Shown in pieces: positions 25,361-38,784 of a stretch of DNA of 64,000 nucleotides. The translations under genes were made by a program, and so were the position numbers. Position 1 is the first letter of the stretch. Each line of letters begins with the position of its first letter. Source of the DNA: Dromiciops gliroides (Eukaryota; Chordata; Mammalia; Microbiotheria; Microbiotheriidae); NCBI RefSeq assembly GCF_019393635.1, contig NC_057861.1, positions 306,115,468 to 306,179,467 on the forward strand. The letters run 5' to 3'. The notes under the pieces are model-generated. The model did not search any database. It was not told the origin of the DNA and saw nothing but the letters and a program-made list of their open reading frames with translations.

Positions 25361-25733
25361 TATTAAAAATATTTAATGTTGCATATCATTTGATATGATA
25401 AATAAAAACATTAAGTAGTGCTCCACATATAAACACCTAATTATGTTTAAATATTGAGTTAAATTAGGGTTATTTTATAACCAGGAAAATGTAGTATGAC
25501 CTTGAATATTAGGCTAAAATTAAAAAAAATTCTTGTATTTTCTGTTGCTACTGTGTAATAATTGTAAATTACTTTAAAAGGTAAACGATTCAAATGTTTC
25601 AGATGTTACTGAAAACATTTTCTTTGGATTCTGTCAAATGTAAAATAGAACTTTCCTCTCATAATTTCTCTACAGTTAATTTCAACAGTCTCATTTTACA
25701 AAGGTTTTTTTTCAAAGAATTAAAAAATGTTTT

Positions 25734-26286
25734 TGTTATAGAGGAAATAGAGTGGGGGTTTGGGGTCCTTAGGAATCCCTCTTTAAAGAATTACACCCTC
25801 TTGCACACAAATCCAATAGAATAAAATAATAGTTTATTTAGGGGCTGGGGAAAGGAAACCAAGAGAGAAATCCTTGGACTTCTTCTCATGGGGAGAAGGC
25901 ATAGCACAGAGACATGGCTCTGAGATACCAATCTCCTCAAGCAGGAGACAGGCAGGTACTTTTATAGAGAACTGATGGGGGTGATCATCTGACTGTGGAA
26001 AGTTCCCTTATTGAGGGAGGACCATCCCCCACTGGTGGTGGCTGGGAGAATTGGGTGAGGGGTGGCTACAGATCTCTCAAGCCATCTCTCTCCTCCACTC
26101 CGTACAAAGCACACCTAATCTTATCTCCCCAGGGGAGGGGGAGACTGGGTGGTGGTCCTGGAGCTAGTTCAGTCCAGATCTAGTTCCACTTATCTCTTTA
26201 GGTGTGTTTATCCTTTGGTTTAGTTCCTCAAGGAGAAGGTTCTTTGATGTACCCCAGAAAATTTCTGCGGTGCTAGGCCCATAACA
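25734..26286 (-). mobile_element. Solo ERV LTR (family A), 553 bp, antisense
   Basis: On the minus strand it begins TGTTATGGGC and ends CTATAACA, a perfect TGTTAT/ATAACA terminal inverted repeat. It is flanked by the 4-bp repeat tttt (25730-25733 and 26287-26290). Internal landmarks on the minus strand are a TATAAA box at 25961-25966 and AATAAA at 25833-25838. It is a well-preserved solo LTR of a class I-like endogenous retrovirus with no internal region. Confidence 0.9.
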
Positions 26287-26639
26287 TTTTCAATTAAAAA
26301 TTATGAGGTCACATATGATAGTAATAATTAAAGTGGAAAAGTTCATATTTTACTCACATGCTTAGTGAAAAGGGGAAAAATATTTGTCCAACATCTTACA
26401 AATTTGTATTTTAAGATCCTGCTAAATCTTCAAAATGCATCAAAATGAAATTATAGGTATAAATTAATATTAAAAACTAATACTACATAGTTTAATGATT
26501 AATTATATTATATTAATTATTTTATATATAATACATTATACATAAATAAAATAAAATATTTAAAAATAATTAATTAATGATTAATTTCTTGGTTCTGTAA
26601 AGTTTTATTAGGTATTACAATTATGTAGAATTAACATGT

Positions 26640-26910
26640 GACTTGCATGAATTCTATTAGCTGCATACAATGAAAGCATCAAATGACCTTGAACAGCAGC
26701 AGTGTATAAAAATACATTTATCACTGAAATGGCAGGCTGGCTGTCAGTCAATATATGCTTCTCATTTGTTAGGAGGTTCTCCTGCTGTGATTCCCTCATT
26801 ACAATTTGCTTTTACTTCCTGGGCAAATGACAACTAGAAAATGAGGCAGCTTCTTTCTTGACCAAACTTAATCCAGAAAAAATTAGATGACAGCTGCAGC
26901 CACTCAAGTG
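26640..26910. other. Repeat-free segment, candidate conserved non-coding element
   Basis: A more balanced-composition stretch between AT-rich flanks, with no repeat signature that I recognise. The 63-codon minus-strand frame here looks accidental. Conservation cannot be judged from one sequence. Confidence 0.25.
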
Positions 26911-28239
26911 TTACAGGACATTTTACACATGTTTGTAAAATGTATAATTATATATTCTAAATATTATATCACTAAATATGACAGCTAACAAACTCATCTT
27001 CCTCTTTGAGTCCACTTCATCCACAGTAGGAGATCCATTTGCAATATAAAATGCCTTTTTTCTTGGAAAAAAAAAGGCCCACTATTCCCCAGCCAATTGT
27101 CTAACTGATAAAGGATATTTAGATGCAAGGTATTAATAAACTTTAAATTTAGGGAAATACATAGGAAATATTTTTTTAAACCAATAAGTTACATTATAAC
27201 TAGCAAAATTCTGACAATGGCAGTTTATTCTTAATGTACATATATAATTATGTATTTTCAAGTATAAAAGTAGACATTTATAAATGGGCCACATGAGAAA
27301 TTATAGTCAAGTTTGACAAATTCTGTATTTTCATTTTTCATGTCCATTTTTTTCTCTAGTGATTCCTAGCCCTGGTTGAGAAATACTTCTAAATTGATTT
27401 CTATTTCACAGGTGATATTGTGAAATTTTTTAAAATTCTCAAATCAAAATTGTTTTTCCTTCTTTAATTTAAAAAGAAATACAGGCTATAATGGGAGAAA
27501 AAAAGGAAATGAAAAAATTGAACCACCAAAGTGCAACAACTCTAAGAAGTTCTCTAAGAAGTAGCTCACATTTTGGATCTATATTAAACTGGTTATATAA
27601 TTTCTGGTGTGAATATGTCAATAGGTTAAGGTTCTTATTTCAAACATTTTATTCAGTATTAGTCCAAGGAAAAAGAATGGAAATAATATGTTGGGAATAG
27701 TGAGTTATTAAAAAATTGATGGTGTCCTGCCCCCTCCCCATCCCCCAACTCCCTGCCGCCATTGCCTGGAATCACAGAAAATGCAGATGCAAATGGCTAA
27801 GTACTTAAAGTATCTCCTAATCAGTACAGAGCTGTTCCTTGGGATAAGTTTTCTGGTTCTTCATTCAATCTTGATAGAAAGTGCTCCTACAACTTCCCTT
27901 GGGAAAGTAAACCACAACCTAACATGTCTCAATCAGAATATCTTTCCTGTAAGTTGGCTAAAAATACTCCTTTCCTAGAATTCTTGTCAATCATTTAGTT
28001 CTTTATGTCCACCTGTACCTCACGAGATAGATTTTCTTTTTTCTTTTTGATTAAGTTTTTCCTTGATTTAGAATCTTCCATTTTAAAGAACTATATTCTT
28101 CTTAATTTTTGTGCTTTTAAGATTTACATCTAAAATTGTCCCATCAGCAACATTTACTTTAAATTCTTAGTACGGGATAATACGGAAAACCCCAGAATTT
28201 TCAAATATAAAAGTGACACCTCAAGATGTTTTGAATGAG

Positions 28240-28400
28240 TGAGTTAGAAGTCAGTTACTAAGTGCTTCCTATGTGCCAAACACTACACTGAGTGCTGAGG
28301 ATACAAAGACAAAAAATGACACCACTCCTGTTCTCAAGGAGCTACCAATCCATGTGAGGCAAACAACACATAAAAGAAAGTTCAGTGGCAGAGCTGATGG
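28240..28400 (-). repeat. Old interspersed repeat (tgtgccaaacactac type)
   Basis: It reads ttcctatgtgccaaacacta, gagtgctgaggatacaaaga and ttctcaaggagctaccaatc, the same word set as at 14522 and 62710. A short related piece lies at 28555-28600. Confidence 0.5.
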
Positions 28401-29775
28401 CCATTTCTATTTGATGGAAATAGAATGTGATAGAAGGAGTCTTCACTGATATTCTAGCTTTTTATGCAAATAAATCTTCCATTTTTCAGAGGCTAAATGC
28501 AAGGGCAGAGGCATGATTCTAGCTCCTACTTGTAGGCAACTTTAGTAGTCACAATTCAATTAAATAACTATTTGGATGCCTACTATGTGCAAGACAAATC
28601 CCATACCAAATAGGAATGACTGCATAACAAAGAAAAAATCAAGAATTATTAGACGATATTGATCCATCCAATATAATATTCATTAAGGGCAAAGAAAACA
28701 AAACTGCAGTCTTCACTGGAAACAGAAAACATCAGTATTTCTTATAGTCTCCTTAATCTACTCCTATTTTAGGATGACAATACAGGGAATGAAACAATAC
28801 AAAATCACTGAGATTAGAAAATGAAAATAAATATGCTATCAATCATCCAAATCCAAGCATATCAATGGGGTGAGTGATTTCATTCCATGGTGATATGCTT
28901 CTCTTCTGCCAAGGTAACATATTTCATCCATCTATCTGAAGAGAGGTAGTCATTTCCTTTGCCAAGTTTTCCTGAATCGTGGAGCAATGTTTTCACACTT
29001 ACCCACACTGATAAAATATCTGATGCTTTCTATATACTGAAGAAGTTCCCCGATTTTTATATTTTCTTTCAGTTGCTGGTATGGCACCTTGAAGGCAATA
29101 GGTGCTCAACAAATATTTGGTAAGCTGAATATTTAGACCTCATTCAAGAATTGCCATAGGAATTGCAAAATTTGTGTTAGCGTAGGGTTGTGAAAAGGGA
29201 ACAAAATATTAAGTTCCTCCATTGCCCTTACCTATTTTTTCTGACATTTACACAACATAAAACTTCCATTTGTAGAATACAAAAGATAAGATATTAATTC
29301 ATTTACAATTTCTCCCATCTTCCATTCCTGCAAATTGTTTATTTTTCTAAACTCCTTTAAATTAGGCATTTTTTTCATTTTCATCTTTCTGACATTTGCA
29401 AATCAAAATTAAATAAATTCATTTTATATTCAGAGACAGTTTTACCCCTTTACTATTTGATTTACTTATATGCTTTTGAGTAAATAGTTCAAAATAGTAC
29501 TATATTGGTATATTTTTTCTCTTAACTGAATAAAAACATTTTCCATCCATTTTAAAAACTTTTTCATCAGCAGCTTCCCCTTATGTTTCCATATGAACAT
29601 ATATATTTATTTAAAGTTTGTAGTTATATTAGCTTCCACTTTTCTAAGATGCTCACATAACTAAATTTTCTCTATCAGTCTCTGTATGTTTCTAAAAAAA
29701 AATCTTAAACCCCCCCCCCAATCTTTGTCAAGTGCTTCCTGAAATATATGTAGCACAAATCAAGGAGATATTTTA

Positions 29776-29933
29776 TTTGTTTGTTTTTTTTTGTTTTTGT
29801 TTTTTGGTGAGGCAACTGGGGTTAAGTGACTTGCCCAGGGTCACACAGCTAGTAAATGTCAAGTGTCTGAGGCCAGATTTGAACTCAGGCCCTCCTGAAT
29901 CCAGGGCCAGTGCTCTATCCACTGCCCCCAAAA
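29776..29933 (-). mobile_element. WSINE1-like CORE-SINE, antisense, head partly deleted
   Basis: A complete CORE, but the head ends tatccactgcccccaaaaag, lacking the gccacctagctg part. The direct repeat agatatttta (29766-29775 and 29934-29943) shows that it inserted in this shortened form or lost the end precisely. Confidence 0.9.
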
Positions 29934-31201
29934 AGATATTTTAAAGTATAAAAGATACTGAACTATGTTATTATTTGTCAAAAAATTTAAAACCAAACAA
30001 TACCAATATCACAGCACAAAATATAGTTTAATTTTTAATGTAAAAATTAATAAATATACACTTGGCAATAGCTGGTTTTTGTAAGGTATAAAGATTTAAT
30101 CAACACTGAACTTAGAGCAGTGGCTTATGATCGAGAAATATTGTCCATATTAGCAATTTCTTTTAAAAGTATTTAGAACTCAATTTTAAAAAAATGAATG
30201 TTAAAATTTGTCTTTACATGTAATTGGAAAAAATAAATACTATTAAAAAAGTATTTACATGTTTTTAGGGAAAAAAACATGTTGCTAGTTTTATTATTTC
30301 ATTCAGTTCTCTTTTTAAAACAAAACAAAAAACCCCAAATGAAACACACCTTTTAACATATATGGAATGTTCAGGAAATAATGTTACTGGTTCTATATCA
30401 TATGGGCAGGAAGGACATCAGTGTAACTATCAATGCATAAAGCAAACTTGATTTTTTATTGTTCAACATCCACTAATTTTTTCCTTAACATCCCTCAGTG
30501 GGAGATGGGAGTATTCTAACTTTTCAACAAAGTACAGTAGGAAGTATGGAAGTTAAAAGTCATTCACAGGACACAAGAAGCACTGGTTTCAAAGTGACAT
30601 AGGTCTTTAGAGCTCAGTTCTGAACCCATTGGACTGTGCTTCACCAAACAGCCTCTCTTGCTTGAGGGAACTCTCCTAGCTTCATAGTTAAAAGATTTTA
30701 CACCTTATTTTATTCATCAGGGCCAATAAAAAAAGCATCTTAAACTGAGCAGTTGTGGTGTCAAATATGTATGTCAGAAGCTAGAAGCACTTGACCTTTG
30801 GCTTTAAGATGCCCAGTGGAAGAGAGTCATGCATCTGTGCAGAATTCCCAAATGGCCAGCATTTTAAACAAAATCACTCAAAGGTCCATTGGGGGAAGGA
30901 AACCCCAGAAAAGTCAGGCTTCATTGCTTACACATTGGGGGTTTTCTTTTTCAAACTGTTCTTTTTTAAGGAATGCCCTGGGACCTCAGCCTTATGCCTG
31001 CAGTATTGGGCCGGGGGAGGGGGGGAGTGTCTTGAAATGCTCAGAGGTAGAAATGATTTGTCTTCTGCTCCTTTTCTTGTCTCAAAGGAGAAGAGAAGCA
31101 GGGAGCAACACAATGATTAGAAGGGTGGTTTCTCTCCCCTCCCCCTATCTCCCTGCAAAGACAACAACATGGCTTCTTTAATACAATAAAAGAGGGCAAA
31201 A

Positions 31202-31333
<132 letters not shown>

Positions 31334-31779
31334 TCTTATTTAATTAGAGAGGCTAAGCTCAAAGAAAGGGAAGTAGAGAAAAAGGAAGGAAAATTATTCT
31401 CTCCAATAATTTGGGTCTTTCCTATATATAGTATTTCATATCTCTAATGTCAGCACCTAGATATATCTGATACTAACCTACCTGTACTCCTACACATAAA
31501 TTATTGTTCCCTTATGAATAAACTGGAATGCAGGGGACAATTCCAGTATCTTGTACATTACATGCACCTTTTAGTGTTTACTGAGTTGTTGAAGGACTGC
31601 CACTTCCACCTTGCCAAAAAAAAGAAAGAAAGGTTGTTATATCATTTGCTACACTTTCGTGGATTGAGACATTTTAAATGATCATTTTGGTTCCCTTCAT
31701 TACAGTTCTAATTTTTCATCCTGTTGTGAAAGTGACTTTTTTTTTCCAGTGAAGATTGCAAGTTCTGGCAAATCCTACC

Positions 31780-32210
31780 AAGTTGAAAAAAATTTTTTAA
31801 AAAAGAGGTCTCACTGTCCTTCTTTCCTTCCTTTCTGTCCCCCCTCTCTATCCTATCTTATCACCCCTCTATCCCTGCCCCCACGGGAAAAAGAAAAGCA
31901 AAACTCATGTATTAAATATGCACAGTCAAGCAAAACAAATTCCCACAATGTCCATGTCCAAATATATGTTTCATTCAACAACTTGAGTCTATCACTCTTT
32001 CAAGAGGTGAGTAGCATTTTTCATCAGCAGCACTTTGGAACTGTGATTGATTGTTGCACTGATTAAAATCTTGAATTCTTTTAAAGTTTTCTTTAAAATG
32101 CTATTATTATTGTAAATTGTTCTCCTAGTTCTGCTCACTTTACTTTGTATCAATTCATACATTTCCCCCCAAATTTCTTGCTGCCTTTTGTTATATTTTA
32201 TAATGATACT
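31780..32210 (-). mobile_element. L1 3'UTR-type segment, antisense, diverged
   Basis: It shows words of the marsupial L1 3' region in reverse: gagtagcatttttcatcagc, ctttggaactgtgattgatt, tgttctcctagttctgctca and ctttgtatcaattcatac. It is diverged and truncated. Confidence 0.65.
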
Positions 32211-32254
32211 ATTGCACTTTAATATTTGCTGTGTATTTTCTATATGATAACTAA

Positions 32255-32288
32255 TTTAATTTTCATAATAACCCTTTAAGGTAGGTGC
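32255..32288 (-). repeat. MIR-type SINE, left part, split by an LTR
   Basis: ttttcataataaccctttaa followed by ggtaggtgct is the antisense MIR sequence. It stops where the LTR starts and resumes at 32771. Confidence 0.7.
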
Positions 32289-32770
32289 TGTTAATTCCTC
32301 TGTAAAGAATTACACTCTCCCACACAGTCTAATTAGAATTAAAATTGTACTTTATTGGGTGCTAGACAAAGTGACTGAGGGGTAAGTCAAAGACTTCACT
32401 CCTGGGGAAGAGGGCTCAAGTATTCTCCTCCCAGAACAGAAGGAAGGCAAAAGCTTTTATAGAGGACAGATAGGATGACCACCTGAAAATGGAAAGTTCC
32501 TTTGGGGGTGGGGTGGGGAAAGCTTGGATGCTTGTCATTCCTGAGAGTCCAGAGGGATTTTTTTTTTTGAATGATAGTCCTGACTCCTGGAGTTATCTCT
32601 GTCTCCTAGCTCTGGTCAGGTAGTAGCTACACCTAACTGACATTCCTGAGATGGAATTTTATCTTCCCATACTTCTTAGGTGTCTGATATCTAGTTGTAT
32701 AGTCTAAACTTTAATAGTCCCTTGATTCCTTGATATGTCCTGTTATCTGGTTATCCTAAGCCCCATGACA
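32289..32770 (-). mobile_element. Solo ERV LTR (family A), about 482 bp, antisense, diverged
   Basis: Its layout matches the LTR at 25734-26286: gtaaagaattacactctccc near the left end, AATAAA (minus strand) at 32351-32356, TATAAA at 32456-32461 and gaaaatggaaagttcctttg. The left end is TGTTA and the right end ATGACA. It is more diverged, internally shortened, and its 4-bp TSD is no longer clear. It lies within a MIR that continues on both sides. Confidence 0.8.
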
Positions 32771-32910
32771 CCCCCATTTTACAGATGAGAAAACTGAGAG
32801 AGCAGTTAAGTGACTAGCCCAGTTTCACAAAGTTGGTAAGTATTCAAGACTAGATTTGACCTCAGGTCTTCCTGATTCCAAGTTTACTGCTCTACCACTG
32901 TGCCAACTAG
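32771..32910 (-). repeat. MIR-type SINE, right part
   Basis: cccattttacagatgagaaa, aagtgactagcccagtttca and ctcaggtcttcctgattcca continue the antisense MIR interrupted by the LTR. Confidence 0.8.
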
Positions 32911-33416
32911 GACAGTAGATTAGAACATTGTCACTGATATAGTATGTCTGAATTTCATAATGCATCTGACAAGGAGAAAGAGATAATACGCTTTTTCATG
33001 GTTTGCAGAATTTCCAATTTTGTATTATTATTATTTCTTACACAGAGAGCTTTTGAATACTTTAGTTCTAATAGTCTAATGTAGTTGTGATGTCATTTTA
33101 TGTATATTCCCTCTAATGATGCATTTTGCAACTTATTTGTGCTTGGTTATTGTGTGCATCATGTGTTCATCCTTATTCATATCTTCTCCTTGCAAATTCA
33201 GCACAGCAGCGAAAGGAAAGGATCTGCCAAACACGATAGGGACATTCCTCTCATTTTCTTGGCATCTCATGGATATCAATGATGTGTAAGGGCTGGTCAG
33301 TGCTTTATTCTTCACTTTTGCTACAAGATTGGCCCATCTTTTCTTTTTCTTCCCCTTCCTTGCCTCATAGCAATATAACAAAAGTGAAAGAATATCTGTT
33401 AAAAAGGTGGCTCTTT

Positions 33417-33568
33417 GGGGGCAGCTAGGTGGTGCAGTGGATAGAGCACCGACCCTGGAGTCAGGAGTACCTGAGTTCAAATCCGGCCTCAGACACTTAA
33501 CACTTACTAGCTGTGTGACCCTGGGCAAGTCACTTAACCCCAATTGCCTCACTAAAAAAAAAAAAAAA
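33417..33568 (+). mobile_element. WSINE1-like CORE-SINE
   Basis: A full copy with head ggggcagctaggtggtgcag, CORE, tail caattgcctcact and a poly-A run. The direct repeat gtggctcttt lies at 33407-33416 and 33569-33578. Confidence 0.95.
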
Positions 33569-34433
33569 GTGGCTCTTTATTTCAAGGAGAAGATGGAGGC
33601 CACTACAGCAACAGTACTAATTCCCAAAGGCAATCCTCCTAGGTGTACTCCATTACTTCCCAGGCTGTAGACTAGTATGTATACCTTTTTATTTTAGAAG
33701 ATCAAGACCAATTTGAAGAATTCATCATAACAGTAAATTCCTAGATTGACTTCTCATTTCCACAACTAATATCCACAGTTTCAAGTCTAACTAGGAATGG
33801 CTGCCCTTGGCCTCCAGACCTGGCTGGCCCAGAGGAAAATTCAAGAATAGATATAGCCTGTTCCACAAATAGCTAAGCTCTGCCTCAGATGTTTACAAGT
33901 ATGATGATAAACATTTATTCTTTTCGATATCTAGCACTACTGTGAGGTTATTGATCATATCATACTTGAAACCACTCTGCAAGAGACCATGAAGAAGAAG
34001 GGATATTTTGCTTCTGAAAAGTAATTGCTTCCTCTGTGTTGAAGTTCATTTTTATATGAATTTGTTTTAAATCTAAATTTTTACATTCTATAGTTTCTTT
34101 CTAAAACATTCAGCAGATTAAAGACAAAACCATCATAATTTTCATCAACACTGCATAAATGTGATGCTATTTTTAGCTTAAAATTTTGAGTCTTTCTGCA
34201 GTGTTTGGGACAGACAGTCTAAGGAACTGGGCCAATTGGGAATAATTTTTGTCAAAGTGTAAATACATTTTATCATGACTTTTTTTTCTACTCTTAAATA
34301 GACAGCAAATGGTAAACCAATTAAAAAAGAAATAATATCTGATCTTTTAAAGTTTTAAAAATTTATACAACCATTGAAGGGTTTTTTAAACATTTAAAGA
34401 TAGTAAATTTTGTTGTCTTTAAAATGTGCTACT

Positions 34434-34580
34434 GGGGCAGCTAGGTGGTGTAGTGGATAAAGCATGGGCCCTGGATTCAGGAGGAACTGAGTTCAAATCC
34501 AGTCTCAGACACTTGACACTTACTAGCTGTGTGACCCTGGGCAAGTCACTCAACCTTCATTGCCCCACCCCCCCAAAAAA
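34434..34580 (+). mobile_element. WSINE1-like CORE-SINE
   Basis: A full copy with a ttcattgccccaccccccc tail. The direct repeat gtgctact lies at 34426-34433 and 34581-34588. Confidence 0.93.
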
Positions 34581-36019
34581 GTGCTACTTATTAAAATATT
34601 AAGTTTTTTTCTTTCTCAGTATTATTATTTTTCTCTGACTAGTATTCAAAGGTTCCTTCTAGTTTTGAAGACCCACATTGTGAAAAATTTGGCATACTTG
34701 TGGCTTTTCAGTTTGACGTTTGGAGCTGACTTCTTTCCTGAGGAACATGAAGCTGAACTCTATCTTGCTATGGTTGGTCAAATGAAAGGAACAGATATGA
34801 CAGGTAGACTTAGACACATACCTCCTTAAAGTCAAGGCCAACCCACAACCTCTCACAATTTAATTTGAATCAAACTGCCTTAAATCTGGAAGGAAATTAA
34901 ATTAGAACATTGGAGCCTAGAAGATCATTGAGTTTTACAATTTCTTAAATCTTAAGTAGTTTTAAATTTGTGATCCCATAATCATAAATTGTGTACTATA
35001 CAATTTAAGTACTGATGATATGAGGAAAAAAACCCCAACAATGACTAAAACAAACAAATAAAAATATCCAACCCACCCTCTAGGAATTTAAAATCTAAAC
35101 AGGGATGGAGAGGTTGCAACATGTACACAGATAGTATAACACAAAGTTGAATTTAATGTGTAATTGAGAGGTCTAGATGAAGTGCTAGAGTAACAACAGC
35201 AACTACCATGTCTCTCAAATATGTTTTACATTTTTAAAAGACACAATAAAATGAGCTAAAAATCTTTATATTTATGATGCTAAAGCATCAGGAAAATTCC
35301 ACTTTATTGCCTCATCTATCATGATGTGATCTGGTACCTGAAGGTTATGCTATTAGAGCACAAGTTTTTGTGAGTCCTCCCAAGCTAGAAAGGTTTCCTA
35401 TCTAGGCCCAGCAATGAACTGTCTGCTGTTCAATGATGAGCCTTGCTAAGCTTGTAGAGGTGCACCTGATTCAGGGTTGTTGGCTAACAGGTTATGATAC
35501 TTTTTAGGCCACCAACAACTTAGAGACTGATATGAACTGTGATTTGCATTAGTGGAGGGAGTACCCACAACAATGCAACCATAGCTTCTTGAATGATTGA
35601 CACATGACAAGAGAAGGTGGGCAGAAGTGACAGTCACCATAAAGGTGCTCACCAGGACAATTCCCTCAAGCCTTCCTATTATTTACACTTTTTTTTTTTA
35701 AGTTTTGGAAGGTACTAGGTAGAACTTGGTTGCATTTAAAGCTAACTTAGTATATCAGGCTAGAGAAACAACTAATTTTACTCCAAAAGAGTTAAAAATA
35801 CTCCTTCAGTAGAATTAGATATATAGATACTAGATATAAAGCAAGGAGCTATATCTATCTGACATGGATGAGCTGAACAAGAAGTGAACCGTATATTTTG
35901 GAAATACATTGATCAGACAAGCAAACTGGATATCAAAATGGTTCTGAGACAATGGTACCATTTAAAAATTTACTTAATACCTCAGAGTGCAGCAAGACCA
36001 AACGGAAATAGAATATATA

Positions 36020-36617
36020 TGTTGAGGGTGCAGAGCACCCCAGAAGTTCTCTGGGGCACACCAAGGAATCTTGTCCTTGAGAAACTAAACCAGAGGACAG
36101 ATACACCTAGAGAGATAAGAGGAACCAAATTGGACTGAGCTAGCTTCGGAACCTCCACCCTTCATTCTGGTCTCCTTTCCCCCTGGGGAGATAAGTTTGG
36201 GTGTGGCTGCTGCCTTTGTATCCTGAAGAGAGAGATGGCTAGAGAGATCTGTAGCCACCCCTCACCCAGTTCCCCCAGCTACCACCAGTGGGGGATGGTC
36301 CTCCCTCACTAAAGGAACTTTCTACAGGCAGATGGTCACACCCTCATCAGTCCCCTATAAAAGTACCTGCCAGTCTCCTGCTAGAGGAGATTGGTACCTC
36401 AGAGCCACGTGCTTTGTTCCATACCTATCTCTCCATGATAAGTCCAAGGATTTCTTTCATGGTTTCCCTTCCCCCACCCTTCCCTTCCCTTGCCCCTAAA
36501 TGAACTACCATCTTATTCTAACTGCTTTTGTGTGCAAGAGGGTGTAATTCTTTAAAGAGGAATTCCTAAGAACCCCTACCCCTAACCCAAACCCCGTACC
36601 CCATTTCCCCCATAACA
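36020..36617 (+). mobile_element. Solo ERV LTR (family A), 598 bp
   Basis: Sense copy of the LTR at 25734-26286. It begins TGTTGAGGG and ends CATAACA, with the 4-bp repeat tata on both sides (36016-36019 and 36618-36621). TATAAAA at 36356-36362 is the likely promoter element. The poly(A) hexamer is mutated to aatgaa. The open frames across it are incidental. Confidence 0.88.
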
Positions 36618-36690
36618 TATATGTATACACATATATATGTGTATATGTATGTATGTACACCCATATATACATACATATGTTTATACATAT
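36618..36690. repeat. Imperfect TA/TATG microsatellite
   Basis: Mixed tatatgtatacacatatata runs. The adjacent LTR appears to have inserted into this type of sequence. Confidence 0.8.
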
Positions 36691-36717
36691 ATGCTTCAAT
36701 CACTTAGCCTATGAACC

Positions 36718-37193
36718 AGGGCAATGTCAAGATAATGGAATGTGATAGATGAGATTTGGCAGATACTCAGGAGCCCACCTGAGTGGATTATTGGCTGATT
36801 GGACTGGATTAGTGGTTGACTAGATTCTAAGCACATCTGGCTGGTACTTGAGAGTACTTAAGAAAGCATGGTTCTCAGAATCTAAAAAAACTTTGAACTT
36901 CCAGCCCAGTCAACCAACCAGCTTGAAGAACCTCCCATTTCTGGGAGGGGACAGGAAAGAGGAAGGAGAGCCTGCACAGAGAGCACTGTTTCTTTTGGTT
37001 CCTGACTTCACCATGGTGGAGGAGAGAGAGAGACTCCAGAGGACTTCACAGGAAAATTGAGGAAAGACAGGATTGCCAGGCTGTAGGAATTCTGTTCTCA
37101 ATCTTTCTCTCTATCTTTCAATAAACCCTTAAAAACCTAAACTCGTTTTATCAGTTATTTTAGTCAGTTTCCCCCAAAACTGGGGGAACAGAT
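36718..37193 (+). mobile_element. Probable second LTR (family C), borders approximate
   Basis: The 3' portion looks like an LTR: gtacttaagaaagcatggtt (TATA-like region), aataaaccct at about 37120, and the tail tcccccaaaactgggggaac. The start near gtcaagataatggaatgtga is a guess. I could not find a matching target duplication. Confidence 0.5.
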
Positions 37194-38784
37194 TAAGACC
37201 CACATTTAGAATTTTAAATCACACAGCAATACTGTCTTAAAAGCCTGCTTTTTAAAGCCTTTCCTTCTTCATAGATCTGGAGCAAGAAAGGCCATCAGAG
37301 GCCATCTAGTACAACCCTCTCTCTTTAAAGAAGAAGAAACTGAGGTCTAGGGAGAGTGAGTGTGGTTGCATTGGGCGGGTTTCCCTTCCTCACCACTTGA
37401 AGCATAAAGGAGTGATGTGGAAGAGAGAGGAAGCTTTGAGTGACTGGAGAGCTTGATGCAGGATCTTGGAATTCTATGGCAGTGGAATTACTGGGGTGAA
37501 AACAGGAAGCTCCCCCTGACCCCCTTTGTTTCACCTGATAGATACTTAAGAAGCCTGACAGGGAAAGCAGAAATATAACAAAATTAAGTATCTTGTGGCT
37601 CTTTTTAATGGTTTTAGAAAAGCTGGATCACCATTGTAAGGCAAAGAAAGATAAATTACCTTTGGACATTTGGTAATACAGAAGTGAATGTGCTTTTGAT
37701 TTTTAAGGACCATGCCTTGAAAGCAGGAGAGTGGCTCATGGATGTAATAGCACCAGTGAAAAGGGTAATGCTAATGGAGATGGGGACCGATAGGCTCAAG
37801 ACGGGAAGCATGATCTCAGACACAGAGGTTTCTCTGGAGAATGTCTAAGCTCTGGGAGCAAAACTAAAGATGAAGACTGGGAATTGGTGCTGGTGAAAAG
37901 AGAGCCTTGGGTTTATATAATTACTACCTCCTAGGCTATACCTCATCCCTGGAGTGACTTTTCTCCATAGGGAAATCAGAGGGCACCAAGGAAGTGATGG
38001 TGATGGGTGGTTGCAAAAGTTCAAGCTAATGAATCATTAGAGCGATGGATAATGAGGATGTGGTCTAATGAGGACAATGCAGAGTTCTTGTCAGTTGAGA
38101 AGATCTATTAGGTAGGATATTTTACAGAGGATTTCTCTTACAAAGTCACCTGAAAACAGTCACAGGCCCAAGATAGGGATTGTTCTCTGTGCCCTTCTTA
38201 GATGCCTTACATGAAGAGCTGGCAATACTCGGTCCATTAAAGATGAACTTCCGTTATTTCTTATTCCCTGATAGAAGACAGCAAGAGAAAGGTTACATTT
38301 TGTAAAGAAATGGTTTTGCTAGGCTGAATGTATGCCTCTAAATCACTTTCCCTCCACTGTGATCAACCTGCTTTGAGTGCAATTAGATTCTGCCTTTTGG
38401 GTAGCACTACATTTGAACCATATCAGGCTTTAGCTATGGGTATCTTATCACCCAAGGAGTGGGATGTGGTAGGAATAGCATCTGTTTGGGGAGCACAGGG
38501 CTAGTTTTCCTTTAACGGCACAGGAGGGATTTCTTGGGGAACTGGTTTTGGAAGTTTTGATCTAGCATAGCCAGTTGCTGTGGTGAATATAGACATAGAG
38601 GGGAATAGCATTTTATATCAATTGGTATCCTTTTAAACTTTATGAATTGTATCCTTTTAAATAATTTTAAATAAAAGACATTAGGGTTTGTTTTTTGTTT
38701 GTTTGTATTTTATGGTCCATGAGTGTCTCATTGTATTCAAACCCCAGACCTGAATCACTGGTCTGACCTGAATTAGTTCTGGCC

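Noticed and set aside
33133-33552. A 139-codon frame containing LGLSDLPRVTQLVSVKCLRP
   Set aside because: This peptide recurs at many places (for example 29732, 50949, 58536, 59726) because it is the antisense reading of the CORE-SINE, not a gene.
36020-37193. The two adjacent LTR-like units as the two LTRs of one provirus
   Set aside because: Their sequences are unrelated and only 100 bases of microsatellite-like DNA lie between them.
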